The notes under the pieces are model-generated. The model was not told the origin of the DNA and searched no databases. It saw only the letters and a list, made by a program, of their open reading frames with translations. A program made the translations under genes and the position numbers. Positions 16,494-25,106 of a stretch of 64,000 nucleotides of DNA are shown here, one piece after another (the stretch's first letter is position 1; every line of letters begins with the position of its first letter). Where the stretch lies: contig JAEZAM010000049.1 in the NCBI GenBank assembly GCA_023430465.1, positions 1-64,000 on the forward strand, read 5' to 3'. The DNA is from Bacteroidota bacterium (GTDB lineage: Bacteria; Bacteroidota; Bacteroidia; Chitinophagales; Chitinophagaceae).

Positions 16494-16826
16494 TCAGGAC
16501 TGGCGCGTGCCGATCTTTTCAGAGAATGATTTCCCGTCTTTCATCTGTATGCGAATGAAGAAATACCGGGCGTTTGCTGTGAGCCGGAAATTGTAGTTGG
16601 TGGCATTGATCTCTTTTTCTTCCACGATACGTTTCCCCTCTGCGGTCCAAACGAGTATACTTTTTATTGCGGTGGTGCTCCGGATAGTAACGTTGGTGCC
16701 CGAGGTGATAAGCTTATAGGGCTTTGCGGCGGTTTCAACTTTGACAGTTGCCTTACTGCCCTGGGTAAAGGATGGAAGGTATATGGCGAGGCACATCAGT
16801 GCGATCAAAATATGTTTCTGCATCAT
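16494..16826 (-). CDS. small secreted beta-rich protein, unknown function
   Basis: 110 aa from the ATG MMQKHILIALMCLAI; an upstream ATG at 16841 would add five residues. The signal peptide probably ends near LPSFTQG. The mature part is beta-rich with a pattern (ITSGTNVTIRSTTAIKSILVWTAEGKRI, split by charged turns, then YFFIRIQMKDGKSFSEKI) that is reminiscent of the T9SS type A C-terminal fold: a strand pair around VWTAEGKRI and a closing strand with K-terminated end. It lacks the leading YPNP motif, so this is only a resemblance. It converges on dtd with no gap and is divergent from the MazG-like gene. Confidence 0.7.
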   Translation of the reverse strand: MMQKHILIALMCLAIYLPSFTQGSKATVKVETAAKPYKLITSGTNVTIRSTTAIKSILVWTAEGKRIVEEKEINATNYNFRLTANARYFFIRIQMKDGKSFSEKIGTRQS

Positions 16827-16936
16827 CAAAAATTTGATCATTTAATGGGTTGATGTTCTCTCGGGTGCGAATGGGAAAGGGTGTCTATAACGGCAAGAAT
16901 CATGCTATATTGCAACGACTTTTTAAATGTTTTGTT

Positions 16937-17269
16937 ATGACTTTGGATGAATTGCAAAACCAGGTGGATGAATGGATAAAAACGAATGGAGTGAGGTATT
17001 TCAATGAGCTGACGAATATGGCGATCCTGACCGAGGAGGTTGGTGAGCTGGCCCGCCTCGTCGCCCGTAAGTACGGGGAGCAATCCTTCAAGGAGTCAGA
17101 CAAGAACCGTGAATTGGGAGATGAGATGGCAGATGTGCTATGGGTGTTGCTGTGTATGGCCAACCAGACGGGTGTGAATCTCAGCGAAGCCTTTAGGGCA
17201 AATATGGAAAAGAAGAGCAGTCGTGATGTGGAAAGGCATAAAGCCAATGAAAAATTAACCGGCCACTAA
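16937..17269 (+). CDS. MazG-like nucleotide pyrophosphohydrolase
   Basis: 110 aa from ATG MTLDELQNQVDEW; an earlier in-frame ATG at 16850 is rejected because the added residues do not look like a folded domain. The metal-binding motifs of all-alpha NTP pyrophosphatases are present: EExxE in LTEEVGELARL and ExxD in ELGDEMADVLW. These enzymes hydrolyse (d)NTPs to the monophosphate and pyrophosphate and may clean the nucleotide pool. Substrate is unknown. It is followed 19 bases later by the YihY-family membrane protein and may share its transcript. Confidence 0.9.
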   Translation: MTLDELQNQVDEWIKTNGVRYFNELTNMAILTEEVGELARLVARKYGEQSFKESDKNRELGDEMADVLWVLLCMANQTGVNLSEAFRANMEKKSSRDVERHKANEKLTGH

Positions 17270-17288
17270 GCAGTGGCATCATTTTGTT

Positions 17289-18281
17289 ATGGTGAAATGG
17301 ATGACCAAAGGCTGGAAAATACTGAAATGTTCCTTCAAGGAATTTTTTGAAGACCGTATACTTAAGCTCAGCGCAGCGCTGGCGTATTATACAATTTTTT
17401 CGTTGCCGGGCCTGCTGATCATTATTATCTGGATCAGCGATATTTTTTATAAACAGGATGCTGTAGAGGGTACACTGTATGACCAGATAGGCGGATTTGT
17501 AGGCAGCGAGGCGGCCTTGCAGATACAGGAGACCATACGGAATGCCACGCAGTCGTCGGAAAGCGGGTTTGCCACGATCGTTGGCCTCGCCACGTTGATC
17601 ATTGGCGCCACCAGTATATTTGGCGAGGTGCAGGACTCAATCAACCTGATCTGGAAGCTAAAAGCAAAGCCGAAGAAGGGGATGGGTTGGGTGAAACTGA
17701 TCACCAACAGGCTGCTCTCTTTTTCCATCATCATCACACTTGGGTTTTTACTGCTGGTGTCACTGATAATAAATGGTATCATGGATTTGCTGATCGATCG
17801 GCTGACGCAGAAGTTCCCGGAGACACAGGTGATACTGGCTTATGCAGCCAATATGGTGCTGACCTTTCTGATCACCTCTTTCTTATTTGGTTTAATATTC
17901 AAAGTGCTTCCCGATGCGCGGATAAGATGGCGGCATGTGAGGGCAGGTGCTTTTACAACGGCATTGCTGTTCATGGCCGGTAAATTCCTGATCGGATTGT
18001 ATCTCGGTCAAAGCAAGATGTCATCAGCATACGGGGCAGCGGGATCGATCATCGTAATCCTTTTGTGGGTGTATTATTCTTCCATCATACTTTATTTTGG
18101 AGCGGTCTTTACGCGGCAATATGCCATTCATAACGGGTCGCATATTTATCCGAATAATTATGCTGTGTGGATCGAGCAGGTGGAGGTGCAGACGCATGAT
18201 TCGCTTCAGGAACATCCGGTAACCACGAAGACGATAGAGGTACCGGAAGGTGAGAAGCCCCCGGAATTGCCGTCAAATTGA
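17289..18281 (+). CDS. YihY/BrkB family inner-membrane protein
   Basis: 330 aa. Typical N-terminus of the family (FFEDRILKLSAALAYYTIFSLPGLLIIII, in two segments), about six membrane helices, and the conserved region WVYYSSIILYFGAVFTRQYA. A C-terminal soluble tail (EVPEGEKPPELPSN) is charged and proline-rich. The family was once called RNase BN; that assignment was withdrawn, and its function, possibly in envelope or transport processes, is unresolved. The segment IGATSIFGEVQDSINLIWKL is a strong family signature. Start ATG MVKWMTKGW is chosen; the second ATG five codons later is also possible. Confidence 0.92.
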   Translation: MVKWMTKGWKILKCSFKEFFEDRILKLSAALAYYTIFSLPGLLIIIIWISDIFYKQDAVEGTLYDQIGGFVGSEAALQIQETIRNATQSSESGFATIVGLATLIIGATSIFGEVQDSINLIWKLKAKPKKGMGWVKLITNRLLSFSIIITLGFLLLVSLIINGIMDLLIDRLTQKFPETQVILAYAANMVLTFLITSFLFGLIFKVLPDARIRWRHVRAGAFTTALLFMAGKFLIGLYLGQSKMSSAYGAAGSIIVILLWVYYSSIILYFGAVFTRQYAIHNGSHIYPNNYAVWIEQVEVQTHDSLQEHPVTTKTIEVPEGEKPPELPSN

Positions 18282-18313
18282 TGTTTCCCCGACTTAAAAT
18301 GCATGGTTAAGCT

Positions 18314-18321
18314 TATTTTTG
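18314..18321 (+). promoter_or_regulatory. Bacteroidetes -7 element TATTTTTG (glyS)
   Basis: Exact TAnnTTTG match 49 bases before the glyS ATG. No clear TTG -33 box at standard spacing. Confidence 0.5.
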
Positions 18322-18370
18322 CGGCCCTGCAGGCTGAGCTGTGCCCGGCTTGCGAGAATAAATTTTTTAT

Positions 18371-19843
18371 ATGGCAAACGATGTAAATAAGTTCCAGGCG
18401 ATCATTTCCCACTGCAAAGAATATGGCTTCATATTTCCGAGCAGTGAGATATATGATGGACTGCAGGCAGTATATGATTATGGCCAGATGGGTAGTGAGT
18501 TGAAGAAAAATATCCGCGATTACTGGTGGAAGAGCATGACGCAGATGCATGAGAATATCGTGGGTATTGACGCCGCGATCTTCATGCACCCCACCACGTG
18601 GAAAGCATCGGGTCACGTAGACAACTTCAATGATCCGATGATCGACAACAAGGACAGCAAGAAGCGCTATCGTGTTGACCATCTGATCGAAGCGCACGCC
18701 GAAGAAATGAAGACAGCGGGCCGTGATGACGAAGCGGCGGGGCTGCTGGACGAGATGGAACAATTGCTGGGAAAAGATGATTTTGAGGGGTTGAAGGAGC
18801 TGATCGTTCGTCATAATATAAAGTGCGGTATCAGCGGTACGGCAAACTGGACGGACATCCGGCAATTCAACCTGATGTTCTCCACTGAATTCGGTTCCGT
18901 AGCTGCAGCAGAGGGAGAGGACAACACCGTCTACCTGCGTCCGGAGACGGCACAGGGTATTTTTGTAAACTTTCTGAACGTGCAAAAGACCGGGCGGATG
19001 AAGATACCGTTTGGTATAGCGCAGATCGGGAAAGCGTTCCGGAATGAGATCGTGGCGCGGCAGTTTATTTTCCGTATGCGCGAATTTGAGCAGATGGAGA
19101 TGCAGTTCTTCGTACGTCCCGGCACAGAAGGGGAGTGGTACAGGTATTGGAAGGAAGAGCGGTTGAAGTGGCATTTAAGCCTGGGCATTGATGGAGCGGA
19201 TTACCGGTATCATGACCATGTTAAGCTGGCGCACTATGCAAAAGAGGCCTGCGATATCGAGTATAATTTCCCGATCGGCTTCAAGGAAGTGGAAGGTATT
19301 CACTCCCGGGGAAATTTCGACCTGACGCAGCACCAGGAGTATAGCAGGAAGAAGCAGCAATATTTTGACAACGATATTGATCCGGCAACCGGAAAGCCGT
19401 ATGGTAATTATATCCCCAATGTGGTGGAGACATCGATTGGTCTGGACCGGATGTTTTTGCTGGTGATGAGCAGTGCGTACCGGGAGGAAGACCTGGGTAC
19501 GCCGGAAAAGCCGGATAGCCGGGTGGTGCTGAAATTCCCGCCTGTTCTCGCGCCGATTAAGCTGGCGATTTTCCCGCTGACAAAGAAGGATGGCCTGCCT
19601 GAACTGGCGAAGGGGATCATGGATGACTGCAAGGCGACGTTCCGTTGTTTTTATGAGGAGAAGGATACGATAGGGAAGCGTTACAGGAGGATGGACGCGC
19701 TGGGGACGCCGTTTTGTATCACGGTGGATCACCAGACGAAGGAAGATGGTACGGTAACGGTGCGGCACCGCGATAGCATGGAGCAGGAGCGTATTCCTGT
19801 TTCCGCGATAAAAGAGCTGGTTCAGCGGAGTTTGGGTAATTAG
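18371..19843 (+). CDS. glyS: glycine--tRNA ligase, dimeric class II type
   Basis: 490 aa, the single-chain alpha2 form found in Bacteroidetes, archaea and eukaryotes rather than the alpha2beta2 form. Starts NKFQAIISHCKEYGFIFPSS. Class II motif 2 is in RNEIVARQFIFRMREFEQME, and motif 3 in VETSIGLDRMFLLVM. The C-terminal anticodon-binding domain begins around LAPIKLAIFPLTKKDG. It charges tRNA-Gly. Monocistronic, preceded by a -7 element and an A/T-rich leader, and followed by a strong palindrome. No abnormal residues were noticed. Confidence 0.97.
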   Translation: MANDVNKFQAIISHCKEYGFIFPSSEIYDGLQAVYDYGQMGSELKKNIRDYWWKSMTQMHENIVGIDAAIFMHPTTWKASGHVDNFNDPMIDNKDSKKRYRVDHLIEAHAEEMKTAGRDDEAAGLLDEMEQLLGKDDFEGLKELIVRHNIKCGISGTANWTDIRQFNLMFSTEFGSVAAAEGEDNTVYLRPETAQGIFVNFLNVQKTGRMKIPFGIAQIGKAFRNEIVARQFIFRMREFEQMEMQFFVRPGTEGEWYRYWKEERLKWHLSLGIDGADYRYHDHVKLAHYAKEACDIEYNFPIGFKEVEGIHSRGNFDLTQHQEYSRKKQQYFDNDIDPATGKPYGNYIPNVVETSIGLDRMFLLVMSSAYREEDLGTPEKPDSRVVLKFPPVLAPIKLAIFPLTKKDGLPELAKGIMDDCKATFRCFYEEKDTIGKRYRRMDALGTPFCITVDHQTKEDGTVTVRHRDSMEQERIPVSAIKELVQRSLGN

Positions 19844-19889
19844 CTTGTTTTTTCCCGGCATTAACGAATGCGGGGGCTTCCCGAGCAAG

Positions 19890-19918
19890 AGTTGTCAACC
19901 TTTTAAAGGTTGACAACT
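19890..19918. repeat. 14-bp palindrome, likely bidirectional terminator or dispersed repeat
   Basis: AGTTGTCAACCTTT (19890-19903), one T, then the exact reverse complement AAAGGTTGACAACT (19905-19918), followed by TT. It sits 47 bases past the glyS stop. The perfect long stem and short T tract allow terminator function, but the shape is closer to a dispersed palindromic repeat. Confidence 0.8.
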
Positions 19919-20111
19919 TTCGAAAATGCGGGGTTTAGACGGTTTCAGAACGAGCCCGACACGCCCCGCTCTCCACATTTCCACCAGGAAAACTCATCGC
20001 CCCATTTTACCTTTCCGCATTTTTTCATCTTCAGCGTCAACAAAGGACCAGGGCTTAAACGAAAAAAAATCAGCAGCTGGGATCGGCGATACAGCATCCA
20101 GCTATCTAGCA

Positions 20112-20130
20112 CCCTTCGACAAGCTCAGGG
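20112..20130. repeat. REP-like intergenic motif CCCTTCGACAAGCTCAGGG
   Basis: An imperfect palindrome (CCCT...AGGG) of a type that I know recurs in intergenic DNA of many bacteria. Only one copy is seen in this window, so the repeat call rests on that knowledge rather than on the sequence here. Confidence 0.5.
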
Positions 20131-20207
20131 CAAGCAGGGCTGGTCCAGCGAACCAGCATCCTACCTCCGGTTCTCTCCGGCAGGCAGGCCCACATCCGGC
20201 ACCCCGC

Positions 20208-20930
20208 TCACCCATACAACTCCTGATGAATTGATTTCTTGTCGTACCCCAATGCCAGGATCCGCTGTTTCGCCTCGTCAATCATATTCTTCCAGCCACA
20301 TAAAAAGAAGCTGGCCGCCTGTCGGCCGCTGCAGCATTCCTCATAAATAGGATGCACATAACCCAGTCGCCCTTCCCATTCCTCGCGGGAAAGCGTCGGC
20401 ACATAATGGAACGCCGGAAGATCCTGCTCCAGTTGTCGCAGCTCCTCATAATACAGCAGATCTTTTTTTGTACGGCAACCAAACAAGATATAAATATCCT
20501 TATGCGGAATATTATGTCGCATGATATGCTGTACCATACTGCGGAAAGGCGCAATACCCGTACCCGTGCAGATAAGAAATAAATCATGTGAAAGGTGCTC
20601 GTCGTTCAGCACAAATACTCCCTGTGGCCCACGAAACGTCAGCTCTGAACCCACCGATACATTTTTGAATAGCCACGGCGTGCCTACCCCATCCTCTAGT
20701 AACACAATCAGCAACTCAAATACATTCGTCCCGTCCGGCCAACTGGCTATCGAATAACTGCGCCAGCGCTTATTCGGTTTTTCATGTATCGGCAGGTCGA
20801 GTGTTACAAATTGCCCCGGGATAAAATCAAAAACCGGCATGTCTGTCACCTCGATGAAGAAGCGGCGCGTATTATAGGTTTCATCCTCGATGCGGATCAC
20901 CTTGCCGGTGCGCCAGGGTTGTAAGGCCAT
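20208..20930 (-). CDS. ferredoxin/flavodoxin-NADP reductase-like oxidoreductase
   Basis: 240 aa with two FNR-fold domains. The FAD-binding half has the RxYS motif in RWRSYSIASWPDG. The NAD(P)-binding half has CTGTGIAPFRSMVQHIM, FGCRTKKDLLYYEEL and a terminal FLCGWKNMIDEAKQRI (the CG(P)xxM-like motif, here CGWKNM). Such enzymes pass electrons between NAD(P)H and ferredoxin, flavodoxin or an oxygenase partner; no partner gene is adjacent, so its redox partner is unknown. No iron-sulfur cysteine cluster is present. Convergent with glyS; divergent from the small secreted protein at 21076. Confidence 0.88.
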   Translation of the reverse strand: MALQPWRTGKVIRIEDETYNTRRFFIEVTDMPVFDFIPGQFVTLDLPIHEKPNKRWRSYSIASWPDGTNVFELLIVLLEDGVGTPWLFKNVSVGSELTFRGPQGVFVLNDEHLSHDLFLICTGTGIAPFRSMVQHIMRHNIPHKDIYILFGCRTKKDLLYYEELRQLEQDLPAFHYVPTLSREEWEGRLGYVHPIYEECCSGRQAASFFLCGWKNMIDEAKQRILALGYDKKSIHQELYG

Positions 20931-21075
20931 GCAATCAGTTTTAGATTAGAATTTACGATCACCCCCCAATTTACATTAATAATCGGTTGGATATGACCAA
21001 CTCACCCGGCCTGTTTGGCATAGTAGTTGGATTTTTATGATAAGATCACAAGTCCATTCACTTAAATCCATTGAC

Positions 21076-21384
21076 ATGAAAAAGATATATGCCTCTTTCG
21101 CCGGAATAGCTGCCACTGCAGCCATCATTCTTAGTTTCAATGTTGCGCCGCAATCTGCCATTACGGGTAAGATCACGCCCGCTGATGCGGCAGAAGCTGT
21201 ATGGGCCATCGGTGCCACGGATTCTGTGAAATCAGGTATCAGCGCCGGAGCCTTCTCCATGCAGGTTAAGCCTGGTACGTATAAACTGGTGGTCGATGCA
21301 AAAGCCCCTCGCAAAGATGTGCTGCTCGAAAACATCGAGGTTAAAGGTCAGCCCGTTGATGTCGGTGAAATTGTGGTACAATAA
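21076..21384 (+). CDS. small secreted carboxypeptidase-regulatory-like protein
   Basis: 102 aa from ATG MKKIYASFAGIAATAAII; a TTG-type start further upstream is not needed. A signal peptide or N-terminal anchor is followed by one beta-sandwich-like unit: SAITGKITPADAAEAVWAIG, then FSMQVKPGTYKLVVDAKAP and a final strand VDVGEIVVQ. This layout (ITGKI..., ...KPGTYKLVV..., ...VGEIVV) is that of CarboxypepD_reg-like/SpaA-like domains. It is the whole protein here rather than an N-terminal module of a larger receptor. Function unknown. A terminator follows. Confidence 0.82.
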   Translation: MKKIYASFAGIAATAAIILSFNVAPQSAITGKITPADAAEAVWAIGATDSVKSGISAGAFSMQVKPGTYKLVVDAKAPRKDVLLENIEVKGQPVDVGEIVVQ

Positions 21385-21414
21385 ATAATCCCGGCTTTTA
21401 AAGCTTCTACATAT

Positions 21415-21447
21415 CAGGCGAAACCACCAGGTTTCGCCTGTTTATTT
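21415..21447 (+). terminator. Rho-independent terminator
   Basis: Perfect 11-bp stem CAGGCGAAACC / GGTTTCGCCTG, loop ACCA, then TTTATTT. Located 31 bases after the small secreted protein gene and before mfd. Confidence 0.9.
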
Positions 21448-21502
21448 CAACAAAGCCCGCGGCATTTTGTTTTTTACTATGACGGTTCATCGCCAGGTTC
21501 AG

Positions 21503-21510
21503 TATTTTTG
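21503..21510 (+). promoter_or_regulatory. Bacteroidetes -7 element TATTTTTG (mfd)
   Basis: Exact TAnnTTTG match 12 bases before the ATG at 21523. It makes the in-frame TTG at 21508 an unlikely start. Confidence 0.55.
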
Positions 21511-21522
21511 CAGAGAGGAATT

Positions 21523-24500
21523 ATGAGTCACGAATTGTTGCAGCAGTACCAGCAGACCCCCCGCCTTTTTCAATTGGCGGACAAGCTCTCCTATGCCCGT
21601 CCTGAACGAATTTACCTGAAAGGCCTCCGCGGCAGTGCCGCCGAGTTCGTTACAGCCGCCACATTTCTTCATTCCTCCTGTGCGCAACTCAACCACCTGA
21701 TCATTCTCAACGATGCCGAGGAAGCAGCCTATTATCACAATACGCTGGAAAATCTCACCGGTGCACTGGATATTTTTTATTTCCCCTCCTCTTTCAAGAG
21801 CCGTAAAAATTTCAAGCTGCTCAACTCGTCTCATGTCATGCTTCGCACCGAAGCCCTGACAAAGCTTGCCGGTGGAGGAAATCGAAAAGTACTCGTGACC
21901 TATCCCGAAGCAATATTCGAAAAAGTGGTACTGCCCTCAGCCCTTTCTTCCAATATCATCCAGATAAAAGTGGGAGATGTCCTGGCCGTGGACAAACTTC
22001 TCCTTCAACTCGCGGATTACGGATTTGAGCGGACCGACTTCGTCTATGAACCCGGGCAATTTGCCATTCGCGGCGGTATCCTCGACATATATTCTTTTGG
22101 TAACGAAAAGCCGTATCGCGTTGAACTGTTCGGTAATGATGTGGACTCCATCCGCATCGTGGATCCGGAAACTCAGTTGAGCGAACGGAAACTACTGCAG
22201 GTTACCATCATTCCCAATGTGGATACGCAGTTTGAAAACGATGAGCGTGTGTCCCTGCTTGAATTCCTGCCGGAAAACACTGTTACCTGGATCCAGGATT
22301 ATGAAATTGCGGTAGAGCGTATCGGGGAAAATGAAGATGACCTTTCTTCCTTCCTGCGATTGCTGGAGGAGTGGAAGCCCGGCTCAGGTTCAAAGCAGGA
22401 AGAAGATGATAAGCTTGTCCGGAAAAACATCAGCCCCGATGAATTCATCAGCAGCGATATTTTTTCCCGGCAATTATTCAACAGGCATGTGGTTGCATTC
22501 GGCCCTTCGGATACATTACCTGACGCAGGGGCATCTACGGAGATAGAGTTTCTTACCAAGGAGCAACCCGCCTTCAACCGGCAGTTTGATATGCTGATCC
22601 GCGACTTGAAAAGTTGGGAGGCAAAGAAATACCAGCTATACATTTTTGCGGAAAACCCGCGGCAGCTTGAACGCCTGCAAACCATTTTCGATGATCTGAA
22701 GGCTGAGATCGTTTTCAACCCGGTCAGCACATCCATCCATGAAGGATTCATCGATGAAGACCTGAAAGTCGTTTGTTATACTGACCATCAGGTGTTTCAA
22801 CGATACCATAAATACAGGGTAAAGCAGGCATACAATAAAAATAAAGCACTCACCCTGCGGACCCTCCGGGAGTTGCAACCCGGAGATTATGTAACCCATA
22901 TCGATCATGGGGTCGGTGTGTACAGTGGGCTTCAGAAGCTGGAGGCCAATGGTCGTTTGCAGGAAGCAGTACGCATCATCTATAAGGACAGCGACATACT
23001 TTACGTAAACATCAACTCCCTGCATAAGATCGCCAAGTATACAGGGAAAGATGGCAGCGTGCCCAAGGTCAACAAACTTGGAAGCGATGTCTGGAATAAA
23101 TTGAAGGATAAGACCAAGGCCAAGGTAAAGGAGATCGCCTTTGACCTTATACGTCTCTATGCCAAACGTAAGGCACAGCAAGGGTTTGCTCATACTCCTG
23201 ATAATTACATGCAGACCGAGCTGGAAGCCTCCTTCATCTATGAGGATACTCCTGATCAAAGCAAGGCGACAGCGGATGTGAAGAAAGACATGGAGTCTCC
23301 ATCGCCCATGGACAGGCTGGTATGCGGTGATGTTGGTTTTGGAAAAACGGAGATCGCTGTGCGCGCAGCTTTCAAAACCTGTGTGGATGGTAAGCAAGCC
23401 GCCGTACTGGTCCCTACCACTATCCTCGCCTTTCAACACTATAAGACTTTCAAGGACCGACTGAAAGACTTTCCCGTTACCGTTGATTATATCAACCGCT
23501 TCAAGTCGGCCAAAGAAAAAAAAGAAACCCTCAAGCGATTGGAAGAGGGTAAGATCGATATCCTTGTTGGTACGCATGGTATCCTGGGAAAAGAGGTCAA
23601 GTTTAAAGACCTTGGATTACTGATCGTAGATGAAGAACAAAAATTTGGCGTAGCCCACAAGGAAAAAATTAAAACGCTTCGTACAACAGTCGATTGCCTT
23701 ACGCTGACTGCCACACCAATCCCGCGGACCTTGCAATTTTCGCTCATGGGTGCGCGGGATCTGAGCATCATGAACACTCCTCCTCCTAATCGTCAGCCAA
23801 TCCAGACAGAGGTGCAGGTGTACAACGAGGACTTTATTCGCGAGGCTATCTATTTTGAAACAGAGCGCGGTGGCCAGGTGTTTTTTATTTACAACCGGAT
23901 TGCCGGCCTTGCTGAAATGGCCAGTATCATCCAGGGCCTTTGCCCGGACCTGAGTATTGGCTATGCTCACGGGCAAATGGAAGGGCATGAACTCGAAGAA
24001 CGGATACTTGATTTCATTGACCGCAAATATGATGTCCTTGTTTGTACCAATATCGTTGAAAGCGGGGTGGATATTCCCAACGTCAACACGATCATCGTCA
24101 ACAATGCACACCAGTTTGGGCTGAGCGATCTCCATCAGCTTCGCGGTCGTGTGGGCCGTAGCAACAGGAAAGCATTCTGTTACCTCCTTGCTCCGCCGAT
24201 GAGCACCCTGCCAACTGATTCCCGCAAACGGCTGCAAACCCTGGAACAGCATAGCGAATTAGGAAGCGGGTTCCAGATCGCGATGCGGGATCTGGATATC
24301 CGTGGCGCCGGCAACCTGCTCGGTGGCGAACAAAGTGGTTTCATGGCCGAGATCGGATTCGAGATGTACCAGAAGATACTGGACGAGTCCATCCGTGAAT
24401 TGAAACGAACGGAATTCAAAGAACTCTTCCGGGAAGAAATTGCCAAACAGGATGATTTTGTGCAGGATTGCACGATCGATACGGATCTCGAGATACTCAT

Positions 24501-24924
24501 ACCTGACAGCTACGTGGAAAGCATTACAGAAAGACTTTCACTGTATCAGCGACTCGATAATTGTGAGACCGAGGAGGACCTGGTGGATATGCGCGAAGAG
24601 ATGACCGATCGTTTTGGAGCACTGCCGGGGCAGGTGGAGGATCTTTTCATCACCGTTAGATGCAGGAAGTTGGCTGTCGCATTAGGTTTTGAAAAAATGT
24701 CCCTCAAGGATTCGGTGTTACGCTGCCATTTTATCAATCGTCCTGATTCACCTTATTTCGAATCAGAACTGTTCAATAAAATTCTCCAGTACCTGCAAAC
24801 AGGTACGAATAAAGCCAGGCTGAAGCAGGTAGGGAAGTTGTTCCTGCTGATCGTTGATCCGGTAAAGTCGATGACCGAAATGCATAGCTTTTTACAAAGG
24901 ATGCATGCAGAGGTAGTGGGGTGA
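21523..24924 (+). CDS. mfd: transcription-repair coupling factor
   Basis: 1133 aa from ATG MSHELLQQYQQTPRLF. Domains in order: a UvrB-homology region (about 1-330, with FVYEPGQFAIRGGILDIYSF), the RNA polymerase-interacting CarD-like domain (LQPGDYVTHIDHGVGVYSG), the SF2 motor with Walker A (GDVGFGKTEIAVRAAF), DEEQ box (VDEEQKFGV), LTATPIPRTLQFSLMG, and helicase C motifs (LRGRVGRSNRKAF), then the TRCF domain near the C-terminus. Mfd pushes RNA polymerase stalled at DNA damage and recruits UvrA. It is full length. The 3' end runs straight into a heptamer array. Confidence 0.97.
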   Translation: MSHELLQQYQQTPRLFQLADKLSYARPERIYLKGLRGSAAEFVTAATFLHSSCAQLNHLIILNDAEEAAYYHNTLENLTGALDIFYFPSSFKSRKNFKLLNSSHVMLRTEALTKLAGGGNRKVLVTYPEAIFEKVVLPSALSSNIIQIKVGDVLAVDKLLLQLADYGFERTDFVYEPGQFAIRGGILDIYSFGNEKPYRVELFGNDVDSIRIVDPETQLSERKLLQVTIIPNVDTQFENDERVSLLEFLPENTVTWIQDYEIAVERIGENEDDLSSFLRLLEEWKPGSGSKQEEDDKLVRKNISPDEFISSDIFSRQLFNRHVVAFGPSDTLPDAGASTEIEFLTKEQPAFNRQFDMLIRDLKSWEAKKYQLYIFAENPRQLERLQTIFDDLKAEIVFNPVSTSIHEGFIDEDLKVVCYTDHQVFQRYHKYRVKQAYNKNKALTLRTLRELQPGDYVTHIDHGVGVYSGLQKLEANGRLQEAVRIIYKDSDILYVNINSLHKIAKYTGKDGSVPKVNKLGSDVWNKLKDKTKAKVKEIAFDLIRLYAKRKAQQGFAHTPDNYMQTELEASFIYEDTPDQSKATADVKKDMESPSPMDRLVCGDVGFGKTEIAVRAAFKTCVDGKQAAVLVPTTILAFQHYKTFKDRLKDFPVTVDYINRFKSAKEKKETLKRLEEGKIDILVGTHGILGKEVKFKDLGLLIVDEEQKFGVAHKEKIKTLRTTVDCLTLTATPIPRTLQFSLMGARDLSIMNTPPPNRQPIQTEVQVYNEDFIREAIYFETERGGQVFFIYNRIAGLAEMASIIQGLCPDLSIGYAHGQMEGHELEERILDFIDRKYDVLVCTNIVESGVDIPNVNTIIVNNAHQFGLSDLHQLRGRVGRSNRKAFCYLLAPPMSTLPTDSRKRLQTLEQHSELGSGFQIAMRDLDIRGAGNLLGGEQSGFMAEIGFEMYQKILDESIRELKRTEFKELFREEIAKQDDFVQDCTIDTDLEILIPDSYVESITERLSLYQRLDNCETEEDLVDMREEMTDRFGALPGQVEDLFITVRCRKLAVALGFEKMSLKDSVLRCHFINRPDSPYFESELFNKILQYLQTGTNKARLKQVGKLFLLIVDPVKSMTEMHSFLQRMHAEVVG

Positions 24925-24925
24925 G

Positions 24926-24968
24926 AAAAAGTCAAAATTCAAAAGTCAAAATTCAAAAGTCAAAACTC
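24926..24968. repeat. (AAAANTC)n heptamer array
   Basis: Six tandem 7-mers alternate AAAAGTC and AAAATTC, ending in AAAACTC. The array starts two bases after the mfd stop codon. Confidence 0.85.
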
Positions 24969-25015
24969 ATAAGGTAAGGACATACTTTACCTCCACCTGA
25001 ACCCTAGCCTGAACC

Positions 25016-25052
25016 TCCGCACTCCACACTCCGCACTCCGCACTCCACACCC
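25016..25052. repeat. (CACTCCR)n heptamer array
   Basis: CACTCCA and CACTCCG units are repeated in tandem after a degenerate stretch with CCTGAA-like units (about 24990-25015). The array ends six bases before the TTG of the predicted promoter of the subtilase gene. The same heptamer recurs at 35631-35665 and as a fragment after position 37. Confidence 0.85.
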
Positions 25053-25057
25053 TCCCA

Positions 25058-25088
25058 TTGTCTTTTCCGGCTTTTTAGTATATTTTTA
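25058..25088 (+). promoter_or_regulatory. promoter TTG-N20-TATTTTTA (subtilase)
   Basis: TTG at 25058-25060 and TATTTTTA at 25081-25088, spacing 20. The last base differs from TAnnTTTG. The ATG follows 19 bases later. Confidence 0.5.
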
Positions 25089-25106
25089 TTCCCCTCAACA
25101 GCCCCC

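Larger units (their letters stand above)
19844..20207. other. convergent intergenic region with decayed repeats
   Basis: 364 bases between the stops of glyS and the FNR-type gene. It holds the palindrome at 19890-19918, the widespread-looking intergenic motif at 20112-20130, and isolated CCAGCATCC fragments near 20095 and 20154 that echo the heptamer array at the window start. Reading frames here are short, low-complexity and mutually inconsistent, so I call no gene. Confidence 0.6.

Noticed and set aside
18206..19174. 322-codon minus-strand reading frame
   Set aside because: Antisense to glyS; sequence rich in His, Arg and Cys as expected of a shadow frame.
19910..20350. possible gene in the spacer after glyS
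   Set aside because: The frame starts inside a palindrome, is low-complexity and runs into the FNR gene on the opposite strand.
22636..23577. 313-codon minus-strand reading frame
   Set aside because: Antisense to mfd, no recognisable motif.
24926..25052. CRISPR array
   Set aside because: The units are 7 bases with no spacers and there are no cas genes; these are simple tandem arrays.
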